Source: an uncultured Eubacteriales bacterium (GTDB lineage Bacteria > Bacillota > Clostridia > Oscillospirales > Acutalibacteraceae). From it: DNA of 12,709 nt. Position 1 is the stretch's first letter; the number at the start of each line of letters is the position of its first letter. The position numbers and the translations under genes were made by a program. The DNA lies in assembly GCA_934444895.1 (NCBI GenBank), contig CAKSDA010000043.1:1-12709 (forward strand), written 5' to 3'. The notes beneath the pieces were generated by a model, which did not search any database, was not told where the DNA came from, and was given only the letters and a program-made list of their open reading frames with translations. This document shows positions 1-8,100 of this stretch, piece by piece.

Positions 1-1241
1 ATGTCGGAATATCAAAAACATATAAAGATTATCTTGTTAAAAAACAGGGTATGACCAAATCGGAAGACAACAGTCTGCTTACTTTAAAAATTATCGGAAG
101 CTATATAGAAGATGATTTAGTTGTAGGGCTTCCCAAAAAGAAAAGCGTTGCCCTTACAACTTATAAACAGGCAGAGGAAATTTTAACCGAAGTAAATACA
201 GTTACCGGCGGAGACATGATAGTTGATATGTATGGATACGGCGAAGGCGGTATCAATGCTACAAAGCTTGCCGGTAATTACAAGCTTACGGGAGCAACCG
301 GAAATGAAAAAGCACTTAAAAACTTTGTAGATTTCACAAATAAAATGTCGGTTAAAACATTCTTTAACTTTGATGTAATAACCTATGTTAAAAACGGAGC
401 CGGATACAACATTACAAATGATTCCGCAACCAGTATTATAGGAACATCGGCACCATATAGGCAGTTCTGGTTTAATACCGGAGCTCGTTACGGAAAATCT
501 GACGGCGGTGTTGTAGCAGTTATGCTCTCTCGCAATAAGGTTCCCGGTGCTGTCAAAAAGGCAGTTAAACTAACCGATAAATACGGTATAAACGGCATCG
601 CGTTTAATACACTTGGTTCAATGACATATTCGGACTTCAGAAAGAGCAGTGAAAACAAAACCCATGCTCTTAAAAACAATTTCGGAAAAGAAGTTGCCGA
701 CACAATAAACAATACCAAACAGAGCAAAAAAACAGTACTTATCGATGGGGCAATGTCATTTGCGGCAGCTGCGGCAGATATAATTACTTCCTGCCCTACC
801 GATTCTCAGGAGGAACTCATTTTCGACGAAAATGTTCCGCTTTATCAGATAGTTTTCCAGGGTACAAAATCAAACAGCGTTTCACCTATAAATTTGGCGA
901 TTAACGAACGCAAACAATTCTTAAAAGCAATGGAAACAGGAAGCGGCCTTTCATTTACACTTATAGGAAATTTTAACAACGAACTCAGAAAGCAATATAT
1001 GAGAGGACTCAACAAGTCGGTTTATGCCGACAATAAAGAGTTAATCAAAACCTATGTAAACGAAAGTAAAGATTATCTTAAAAAGGTTTCCGGCGCTTCA
1101 ATTACCGCTCATAAAAATATTACGGCGGATGTAACAAAAACGGTCTTTGACAACGGCGTTACGGTTTATGTCAATTATGGCAGCCGAGACTATGTGTCGG
1201 ATATCGGAACTGTAAAAGCTCAGAGCTTTTTATCAAAGTAG
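1..1241 (+). CDS. DUF5696-type glycoside-hydrolase-like protein, 5'-partial
   Basis: The reading frame is open from base 3, ahead of the first ATG at 51, so this is the C-terminal part (about 412 residues visible) of a gene that begins outside the window. I recognise the style of DUF5696 proteins, large proteins of Firmicutes that often sit beside CUT1 sugar ABC transporters and are thought to contain a TIM-barrel. Visible landmarks are VDMYGYGEGG (about 222-251), NTGARYGKSDGG (about 474-509), VPLYQIVFQG (834-863), an ETGSGLSF stretch near 935-955, and a C-terminal beta-rich tail with VYVNYGSRD (about 1164-1190). The VPxYQIxxxG and Asn-Tyr tail are what lead me to the family. No catalytic residues have been established for it that I can point to, and the substrate is unknown. 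Whether it is secreted cannot be told because the N-terminus is missing. It ends 11 bases before the first permease, which suggests a shared transcript. Confidence 0.7.
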   Translation, partial: VGISKTYKDYLVKKQGMTKSEDNSLLTLKIIGSYIEDDLVVGLPKKKSVALTTYKQAEEILTEVNTVTGGDMIVDMYGYGEGGINATKLAGNYKLTGATGNEKALKNFVDFTNKMSVKTFFNFDVITYVKNGAGYNITNDSATSIIGTSAPYRQFWFNTGARYGKSDGGVVAVMLSRNKVPGAVKKAVKLTDKYGINGIAFNTLGSMTYSDFRKSSENKTHALKNNFGKEVADTINNTKQSKKTVLIDGAMSFAAAAADIITSCPTDSQEELIFDENVPLYQIVFQGTKSNSVSPINLAINERKQFLKAMETGSGLSFTLIGNFNNELRKQYMRGLNKSVYADNKELIKTYVNESKDYLKKVSGASITAHKNITADVTKTVFDNGVTVYVNYGSRDYVSDIGTVKAQSFLSK

Positions 1242-1252
1242 GGGGGATTTGA

Positions 1253-2371
1253 ATGAACAGTAACGAACAGAACAATTTAAATAATCAAACTCCCGAAAAC
1301 AATCAACAGCCTCAAAAAACCATGAAACAGATTTTAAAAGAGGAAAAGGCTGAGGCAAAGGCAAAAAAACGTGCGGCAAAACTTAAGAAAAAGCAAAAAG
1401 TTCTTACCGATTCAAGCGGAAACATAATACCTGATTTGGATGTTAAACATGTAAAAGGTATTGAATCAAAGAAAAGCTTTTACGGCCGTATGTTTGTTCT
1501 GCCGTGGGAAATAGGAATGTTGCTTTTCTTCATTATTCCTTTAATCCAATCCCTGCTTTACTCTTTCAGCTATGTTGAACCTAATCCGGGCGAACTGACA
1601 AAGGAATTTGTAGGTCTTGATAATTATCGCTACATATTCGTTGAGGACACAACCTTTGTTGACAACCTTATGGAATCCTTAAGTAAGTTTTTCACTTCGA
1701 TGCCGATAGTAGTTATAACAAGTTTGATTTTGGCATTGGTACTTAACGGTAACTTTAAAGGCCGTACAATTTTCCGTGGAATCTTCTTTATTCCGGTAAT
1801 TATCGCAAGCGGCGTTGTGTTAACACTTTTGTCAAATTCATACGGCGGCTTCGGCGCTATTATACAGCTTTCAACAAACTCTTCCGCCGACCAGAATAAC
1901 CCGTATATGATGGTTGGTAATTCAGGTGGTATGGACTTCTCAACACTTCTTTTGTCATTGGATTTACCTGAGGATGTAACCACAACCATTTCAACAATCA
2001 TTTCAAACATATTTAATAACATTTGGACCTGCGGTATACCGATAGTTTTGTTCTTAGCAGGACTTCAAACAATACCGGCTCAGCTTTATGAAGCATCTAA
2101 TGTTGAAGGCGCAACAAAATGGGAAGAATTTTGGTACATTACCCTGCCCATGATTTCGCAAACTTTGCTTCTGGTTATTGTTTTCACACTTATCGAACTG
2201 CTTACACAGTCAACAAACCCGGTTGTTAAACAGGCGTATGACCAAATGCGAACGAATGTCAACTACTATGAAAGCGCCGCAATGCTGTGGGTATTCTTTG
2301 CGGTAATAGGCTTACTTATAGGACTTATAATTTTGCTTTATTCAAAGTTATGTCTTAAAAAATGGGAATAG
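1253..2371 (+). CDS. CUT1-family sugar ABC transporter permease (MalF-like)
   Basis: Membrane subunit of a carbohydrate ABC importer of the LplB/UgpA/MalF type, which pairs with the next gene to form the translocation pore in the cytoplasmic membrane. The protein has 372 residues. Residues 1-75 form a hydrophilic, Lys/Glu-rich cytoplasmic tail (KEEKAEAKAKKRAAKLKKKQK region split by Ala), which is longer than usual for the family. Hydrophobic segments follow at roughly 82-108, 150-165, 173-195, 257-275, 300-318 and 340-367. The cytoplasmic EAA loop that contacts the ATPase is clear: E280-A-S, G286, and I296-T-L-P299. A loop of about 60 residues between the third and fourth segments (YGGFGAIIQL onwards) is probably extracellular. 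The start is set by an AGGGGGGA ribosome binding site at 1240-1247, just ahead of the ATG. The family call is firm; the transported sugar cannot be told. Confidence 0.93.
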   Translation: MNSNEQNNLNNQTPENNQQPQKTMKQILKEEKAEAKAKKRAAKLKKKQKVLTDSSGNIIPDLDVKHVKGIESKKSFYGRMFVLPWEIGMLLFFIIPLIQSLLYSFSYVEPNPGELTKEFVGLDNYRYIFVEDTTFVDNLMESLSKFFTSMPIVVITSLILALVLNGNFKGRTIFRGIFFIPVIIASGVVLTLLSNSYGGFGAIIQLSTNSSADQNNPYMMVGNSGGMDFSTLLLSLDLPEDVTTTISTIISNIFNNIWTCGIPIVLFLAGLQTIPAQLYEASNVEGATKWEEFWYITLPMISQTLLLVIVFTLIELLTQSTNPVVKQAYDQMRTNVNYYESAAMLWVFFAVIGLLIGLIILLYSKLCLKKWE

Positions 2372-2382
2372 GAGGATGAAAA

Positions 2383-3357
2383 ATGAATATTAAAAACAAT
2401 AAAATTCTTCCTTCCCTGAATAAGTATAAAATAAAAAATAAAGCGGTTGAAATCGGAGTAGGGATATTTAGATATGTATTCCTTATATCAGTAAGCTATG
2501 TAATACTTTACCCGCTGTTTGCAATGATTGCATACTCAATTCTTTCAAAAAGCGATATAGCTGACTCAAGCGTTATCTGGATTGCCAAAAATCCTACATT
2601 TGACAATTTTGTAATTTCCTACAAAGCATTGGATTATTTTAAATCACTTTTGAATACAATATTAGTAGGAGGAGTAAGCGCGTTTTTGGAAATTTTCTCA
2701 TGCGCACTTGTTGCATACGGTTTGGCAAGGTTTAAATTCAAAGAAAACAAGCTTTTGTTTTCACTTGTTCTTTTAACAGCTATTGTTCCGGTGCAAATCA
2801 TGGTTATCCCGCTTTTCATAAATTACAAGTATTTCGATTTTGCAGGCATTTTAACTTTGGTTTCAAAAATCATTGGCTCCGAAGAAGCCATTACATTGGA
2901 TCTTATAGATACTCCCTTCACCTTCTGGCTGCCGTCTCTTCTCGGTGTAGGTTTCCGCTCAGGTATATGTATCTTCATATACAGGCAGTTCTTTATGGGA
3001 CTTCCGAAAGAACTTGAAGAGGCCTCCTGGATCGACGGTGCAAGCCCGCTGAAAACATTTTTGAAGGTTGTTATTCCTTCTTCCGGGGTTGTGTTCCTTA
3101 CAGTAACAATATTTGCAGTTATTTGGCACTGGAATGAGTATTATCAATCGGTAATCTTCTTTACATCAAACTTCCCGCTGGCCGTTCGGCTTTCCGATAT
3201 TGTCAGTCTTGTTGAGCAATACGGGGTTAATAAAGCGTATGCGGCAAGCTATGTATGCGCGGCATGCCTTATGTTCATAACACCGGTTTTGATAATGTTC
3301 TTATTCTTGCAAAAAAAGTTTATTCAGAGTATTGACAAAGTTGGTATTGTAGGATAA
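2383..3357 (+). CDS. CUT1-family sugar ABC transporter permease (MalG-like)
   Basis: Second membrane subunit of the same importer, of the MalG/YtcP/LplC type. It has 324 residues, somewhat longer than the usual 270-300. The first membrane segment is at about 28-55 and is followed by the typical pattern of six segments (NTILVGGVSAFLEIFSCALVAYGLARF, LLFSLVLLTAIVP, FWLPSLLGVG and others, each given here only as landmarks). The EAA loop reads E213-A-S, D218-G219-A and ends at V230-I-P232, matching the EAAxxDGAxxxxxFxxxxxP pattern. An insertion of about 25 residues (YFDFAGILTL to TPFTFW, around residues 148-184) accounts for the extra length. The ribosome binding site GGAGG at 2371-2375 overlaps the stop codon of the previous gene and lies 7 bases before the ATG, so the two permeases are very probably translated from one message. 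No ATPase gene follows, which is common for Gram-positive CUT1 importers that share MsmK/UgpC-type ATPases. Confidence 0.93.
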   Translation: MNIKNNKILPSLNKYKIKNKAVEIGVGIFRYVFLISVSYVILYPLFAMIAYSILSKSDIADSSVIWIAKNPTFDNFVISYKALDYFKSLLNTILVGGVSAFLEIFSCALVAYGLARFKFKENKLLFSLVLLTAIVPVQIMVIPLFINYKYFDFAGILTLVSKIIGSEEAITLDLIDTPFTFWLPSLLGVGFRSGICIFIYRQFFMGLPKELEEASWIDGASPLKTFLKVVIPSSGVVFLTVTIFAVIWHWNEYYQSVIFFTSNFPLAVRLSDIVSLVEQYGVNKAYAASYVCAACLMFITPVLIMFLFLQKKFIQSIDKVGIVG

Positions 3358-3396
3358 AATGAAGTTGTAAAAAATGTACTGTTATAGTTTCATTTT
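3356..3396 (+). terminator. Weak AT-rich hairpin between permease and binding-protein genes
   Basis: AAAATGAA at 3356-3363 pairs with TTCATTTT at 3389-3396, with one extra G-T pair inside and a loop of about 23 bases. A run of T residues (3393-3398) ends the 3' arm. The stem has few G-C pairs, so at most it gives partial termination or protects an upstream mRNA end. It sits at the place where CUT1 operons often separate the membrane subunits from the binding protein, which is made in excess. Confidence 0.3.
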
Positions 3397-3438
3397 TTAG
3401 ATATTTTTAATCAAATTAACCAAATGGAGGTAAAACAA

Positions 3439-4950
3439 ATGAAAGCAGCAAAACGGTTTTTAAGCATTATTGCACTTCTTATGGCTGTTACGCTTCTTTT
3501 CTCTGCTTGCAACAACGGCAGCAGCAAAGATAAGAAGGATGATAAAGCCAATGCATCCGATGTTGCCGATGGTGATAACGCTGATGGCGATAATACCGAT
3601 GGTGATAACGCCGACGGTGAAGATGCCGACGGTGATAGCACTGCTAGTGGCAAAACAACAAGTAAGAAGGGCTCTAAAAACTCAAAATCAAGCAAAAAAT
3701 CCGGTACATCCGCATCCTCTGGCAAAACAACATGGGATAAGGATATCTACGGTTCAATGCCTGATTCAGTAAAGAAAAAAGAAGTTCACATCCTTATGTG
3801 GAGAAACTTTACTAAAACTGAAAAAGCTCTTGTTGACGCTTACCAAAAGAAAACAGGTGTAAAGGTTCGTCTTACAATGACAACCGAGCATGATTATGCA
3901 ACTAAACTTGTTTCTCTTATCAGTGCTAAAGATTCTCCTGATGTTGTAATGCTTTCTTCAACCACCTTCCCGGGCGTTGCAGTTAAGTCACTTAAAACAC
4001 TTGACGCTAAGAAATTCCGCCTGGACGATGCTTGCTGGAGCAAAACACATATGGATCCATACCGCATCAACGGCAAATACATGAGCGTTGCTATTGCAGG
4101 TTCATGGAGCTGTGAAGATCTTAACTATGTAACATACTACAACACTAAGGTTTTGAAAGACGCAGGTATTACCGTAATGCCTTATACACTTTACAAACAG
4201 GGCAAATGGGATTGGGCAAAACAAAAAGAATATGCTACTAAGATTGCAAGCCGCGGCAAGGCAGCCGGTCTCGGACTTCAGACATATGACTTGTTCATGC
4301 TCTCTGCAGGCGCAGACTTCTGCTCATACGACGGTAAACAGTTCACAAACAACATCAGTTCTCTTAACGGTAACTCAACACTTATTAAAGCTTGGACCAC
4401 CCTTACAGATATGAGACAGGCCGGCCTCACAGCCAAGTTCGACTTCCAGGGTCTTCCGAAAGGAACAGCCGGTATGATGTCCGCTATTTCTTACGGTCTC
4501 TATAAAGACGGCGATTGGTTCAAAGCATCCGATGTTAACGATAAGAGCGGTCTTGTTGAAGCAGTTCCTATGGCAGGTCCTTCCGCAAGCACATCTTACA
4601 CACCTCTTGCACCTAAAACTTGGGGCGTTGCAAAGGGTTCCGATAACGTTGAAGGCGCAGCATACTTCCTCCGTTACTGGCTTGACCCCAGCAACTGCAA
4701 CATGGCTTCAACATTCTATACCAAACAGTTTAAAGAAGTATTTGACAAGGTAACCGCAAAAGGTTCTAAGAGAAAAGTTGTAGTATCCTCCGGTGCTATC
4801 GACTATGTAAGAAGTTGGAAATACGATACAATTTGTACCGAAATTTACAACTCTTCAACTCAGAACGTTCTTTCTAAGGTTAACAGCGTAAAGAACGATA
4901 TCGACCTCAGCATTAAGCAGGCTAATAAAGGTCTGTCCAGAATTAAATAA
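3439..4950 (+). CDS. Extracellular sugar-binding lipoprotein of the ABC importer
   Basis: Solute-binding protein (SBP_bac_1/8-like, CUT1) that captures an oligosaccharide outside the cell and delivers it to the two permeases. I start it at the ATG at 3439 (503 residues), because GGAGG at 3426-3430 lies 8 bases ahead; an ATG at 3424 overlaps that site. Residues 1-23 are a signal peptide (KAAKRF then a hydrophobic core) with lipobox FSA-C24, so the mature protein is lipid-anchored; Phe at -3 is less usual than Leu. Residues 30-97 are a low-complexity linker: first five tandem pentapeptides (D44-T68: DGDNA, DGDNT, DGDNA, DGEDA, DGDST), then a Ser/Lys-rich stretch. The folded domain starts near WDKDIYGSMP and shows the usual family start, VHILMWRNFTKTEKALVDAY, then SAKDSPDVVML. 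The C-terminal half has many aromatic residues, consistent with sugar stacking. The ligand is unknown. Confidence 0.9.
   Translation: MKAAKRFLSIIALLMAVTLLFSACNNGSSKDKKDDKANASDVADGDNADGDNTDGDNADGEDADGDSTASGKTTSKKGSKNSKSSKKSGTSASSGKTTWDKDIYGSMPDSVKKKEVHILMWRNFTKTEKALVDAYQKKTGVKVRLTMTTEHDYATKLVSLISAKDSPDVVMLSSTTFPGVAVKSLKTLDAKKFRLDDACWSKTHMDPYRINGKYMSVAIAGSWSCEDLNYVTYYNTKVLKDAGITVMPYTLYKQGKWDWAKQKEYATKIASRGKAAGLGLQTYDLFMLSAGADFCSYDGKQFTNNISSLNGNSTLIKAWTTLTDMRQAGLTAKFDFQGLPKGTAGMMSAISYGLYKDGDWFKASDVNDKSGLVEAVPMAGPSASTSYTPLAPKTWGVAKGSDNVEGAAYFLRYWLDPSNCNMASTFYTKQFKEVFDKVTAKGSKRKVVVSSGAIDYVRSWKYDTICTEIYNSSTQNVLSKVNSVKNDIDLSIKQANKGLSRIK
3568..3642 (+). repeat. 15-bp tandem repeat (5 units) encoding DGDNA-type pentapeptides
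   Basis: Five in-frame units of 15 bases, close to GATGGTGATAACGCC, encode DGDNA, DGDNT, DGDNA, DGEDA and DGDST. Third-position differences (GGT/GGC, GAT/GAC) show the units have begun to diverge while the amino acids are kept. The repeat lies in the linker between the lipid anchor and the binding domain. Confidence 0.85.
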
Positions 4951-4967
4951 TTTAACAAATTATTTAA
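4943..4967 (+). terminator. AT-only hairpin at the end of the binding-protein gene
   Basis: TTAAATAATTT (4943-4953) and AAATTATTTAA (4957-4967) form a perfect 11-bp stem with a 3-base loop. It overlaps the TAA stop at 4948-4950. Every pair is A-T and no clear T-run follows, so a working terminator is doubtful; an mRNA 3'-end stabiliser is an alternative. Confidence 0.3.
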
Positions 4968-4976
4968 AACGACTGG

Positions 4977-5004
4977 TTGTTTATTATGTTTGACACAATA
5001 TAAA
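4977..5004 (+). promoter_or_regulatory. Possible promoter for the surface-protein gene
   Basis: TTGTTT (4977-4982) and TATAAA (4999-5004) are 16 bases apart and would start transcription near 5011, right at the edge of the 5012-5058 inverted repeat. A better -35 match, TTGACA at 4990-4995, has no good -10 at the right distance (17 bases on reads TCCCAT). The match is modest, and the gene could also be read from upstream. Confidence 0.3.
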
Positions 5005-5011
5005 TAAACAC

Positions 5012-5058
5012 TTCCCATGGAACATAATACGGAAATTGTACTATTTGTTCCATGGGAA
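5012..5058. promoter_or_regulatory. Perfect 13-bp inverted repeat, candidate operator or 5' mRNA stem
   Basis: TTCCCATGGAACA (5012-5024) is matched exactly by its reverse complement TGTTCCATGGGAA (5046-5058), with a 21-base spacer (5025-5045). Each arm is itself nearly palindromic around CATGG, as binding sites of dimeric regulators often are. No T-run follows, so it does not look like a terminator. It lies 84 bases before the start codon of the large surface protein. Confidence 0.55.
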
Positions 5059-5142
5059 ATTGGTCGTATATGATTCATTCGCTAAATTCTTCTATATTTC
5101 GACAAAAGTCGATTAAATTCCGTAAAAGGGGGAGCTTACAAG

Positions 5143-8100
5143 GTGAAAAGAAAACTGGTTTCAATGTTGCTCGTTATCACCTTAATGGCTGTTTGCGTTT
5201 CGGTTGCAATTCCGAGTTCAACCGTCAGTGCTGAAACCAACCTTATAACAAACGGTAATTTTACTGATCTTAACAGCAGTAATATGCCAAAAGGCTGGGT
5301 ATTCACATGGGGCGACTGGGCAGGTATAATTGACAACAATACAAAAACGCCGTTAAACGATACCGCAATGGAAATTAAATATGTCGGAACCTCAAAAGGT
5401 AACGGTTATTTAAGTTCTCCGGTTGTTAATATCGAAAAAAATACCGAGTACACATTCGAATTTTATGTTAAACAAATGGCCGGTAATAAAATGTCTATCG
5501 GCTTGTTTGAACCTGATTACATCGATAGAAACGGCGTTTTGCAAAACATGGCCGTTCTTACCGAAGGTGTAAACACATACACATATAGTTACAGCACGGG
5601 CAGCACCCGCGTTATAAGGGAAGATATTGATCATACCTTCTTCCTTAATGATAATAAACTTGCTTCCGGAAAATCTTCAATGATCAACATTAACGGTTGC
5701 CTCACAACAGATTATCCGGAACAAACAAAAATAGGCAATTGGGAAAAAATCACATATACCTTTTCTACCGGAAACTTTACAAGACATACCGCAAAGGCAA
5801 GTCTTGGATTTAGATTCTTCGGTTCAGATGGTTATGATGTGTTTGTAGGCAGCTTTAAATGTACTGCAAAAAAACTTCCTACAAAATATGTTCCCGCAAG
5901 CAATGACGCTAACCTCGGCGGTGTTGAACCGGCTGAAGGTCTTAACCTTAATGTTGGTGAAGAACTTTCCTACACTGCGGTTCCCAACGGTTCAAATGAA
6001 TTTTTGGGCTGGTCTAAGGACGGCGGCGCAACATACTTCTCCACCGATCCGGAACTCACATTCGTTTGCGAAAGTGAAACACCTCCTAACTATACTGCTT
6101 GCTTTAAGCAAAAGGGCACGACCCTTACAAATGCCGGCTTTGAAAATTATGCTGTAGATCAGTACCTTATTAAGGGCGGCGCATATCTCACAGTACATGA
6201 TCCCGATTGGGAATTTTCAACAATGTTTAACACAAACGGCGGTGAAAACTGGCAGAACGCCAAGGTAACCGACGCTAAGTCTCACTTTGGTGAAAAGTCA
6301 CTCAGAATAGACAGTATGTATTCATACATGGGCCGTAATGTAACAGGTCTTGATAAGAATACAAACTATACTGCTTCCTTCTATATGTGGCTTGAAAAGC
6401 CACTTTCCGGAAGCCGTCGCCAGATCAAACATGTTATCGTGCTTCCTAAGGGATATCAAGGACCTGAATGGTCTATTCCCGGTAAAAACAGCGGAAGAGT
6501 TCCTGCCTCTAAATATTTGGGCGTAACTTCTTCTGCAATAAACGGTACTGAAAGTTGGCAGAAGGTTTCTGTTGATTTCAACACAAAGGATAATACCGAT
6601 GTTACAATTTGGCTTCAATACCAAGACGGCGGCGTTCTTTATATAGACGATTTTGCCGTAACAACCCCTCCTGTTACTGTCGGCGCTAAAGCAGGCAGAG
6701 GCGGTGAAGTTTCACGCTCCACAGCCGGTGAGGTTGAAAAGGGAACAGAGGTTACACTTACTGCTTCTCCGTATACCGGAAACACATTTGTAGGTTGGTT
6801 TGACAGTGAAGGCAGCTGCGTTTCTACAGACGCTGTTTACAAATTTACCGCAATTGAAAATGTTGACTTAACAGCAAGGTTCTCCGGCGATAACGGCGGA
6901 TATACCGATCTCCTTGCAGAAAAAGGCTATGACGGAACTTTTGAATCCGGAACAGTTGACGGTTGGTCGGTTTGGCACCACGAACTGGACGGCTCATGGT
7001 GTAAGTTTAAGAAAACTAACAGAGACGCTTACGAGGGTAAATACTCCCTGCTTGCAGACTCTCTCTGGCAGAATTCTTATTTAGAACTTGACAATCTTGA
7101 AAAGAATACCGACTATCACTTCTCCATTTATATGAAAATGGAAGATACGGTAAATACGGCTTCTTCAAAGAAAACATGGACTCCTACAATAGGAATATTC
7201 ACTACTAATAAATCCGGTCCGGATTATCATAATAATGCGCTCGGTTCTTTCAATGCAACTTTGGATGACAGATTACAGCAGTTCCACCATGTTGCAAACG
7301 GCGGTTGGACCAGAGTTGACCTCTTCTTCAACACAAGAGATTACACAAAACTCTACTTCACTTATTTCTTCCGCGAAGATGCCAATCCGTCATCTACAAT
7401 GTTACTTGATAACATTTCACTTGAAAGATATGACGCAAATAAAGATTTGGTTAACGGCAATTTTGAAAACGGCACAAATGGCTGGATAGGATATACCGGA
7501 AACGAAGCCCAGGCAGGCGGAAACGTTGCTAAGCTGGACGGAACCGGAAAGTTCATTTATCAGTCATTGTCATTTGATGTTAACAGCAAATACACCGTTA
7601 AATTCAGAGCAAAGGGCAAGGTTCAGGCAGGTGTAATAAGCACCGAAAAGCATGCTCCTACTCCTTCTAACTGGATATCTTCCGTTTCCGGAATAAATAC
7701 CGATTCCGCAGATTGGCAGAACTACGAATTCACATTTATACCTGACCTTATAAAAGGCGGAAATCTTTCCTTCGCAAGCCTTGATGGCATTGCATATGTT
7801 GACGACATTACGGTAACAAAAAGCGGCGATGTTTCAGATTCTGTTATTGAAAAGATTGACTTTGAATCCGATAGATTCGCTATAAAATCAAGCAACAAAA
7901 ACAGGTTTGAAATCTATACCGCAACCGGCGCTGATGACAAAAATGTATACGAAGGAAATAAATCTCTCCACTTTAAATACAGCAGTTCCTATAAGGATAG
8001 AACCTTCACATTCCAGGAAGAGTATATGAACTTCCAGATTAAGCGTAACACAAATTATGAGTTAAGCTTTAAGTATAAGATAGCAGGCGGAAACAACGGC

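Noticed and set aside
3411..3725. Minus-strand frame with SPSALSPSVLSPS-like repeats
   Set aside because: This is the antisense of the DGDNA repeat and linker of the binding protein; the repeat pattern is inherited from the coding strand.
4990..4995. Exact TTGACA as a -35 box
   Set aside because: No acceptable -10 lies 16-18 bases downstream (TCCCAT at that place), so it is probably chance; a weaker TTGTTT/TATAAA pair fits better.
5052..5234. Small plus-strand open frame between the binding protein and the surface protein
   Set aside because: It overlaps the signal peptide of the 5143 gene in another frame, has no ribosome binding site, and its ATG lies inside the inverted-repeat arm.
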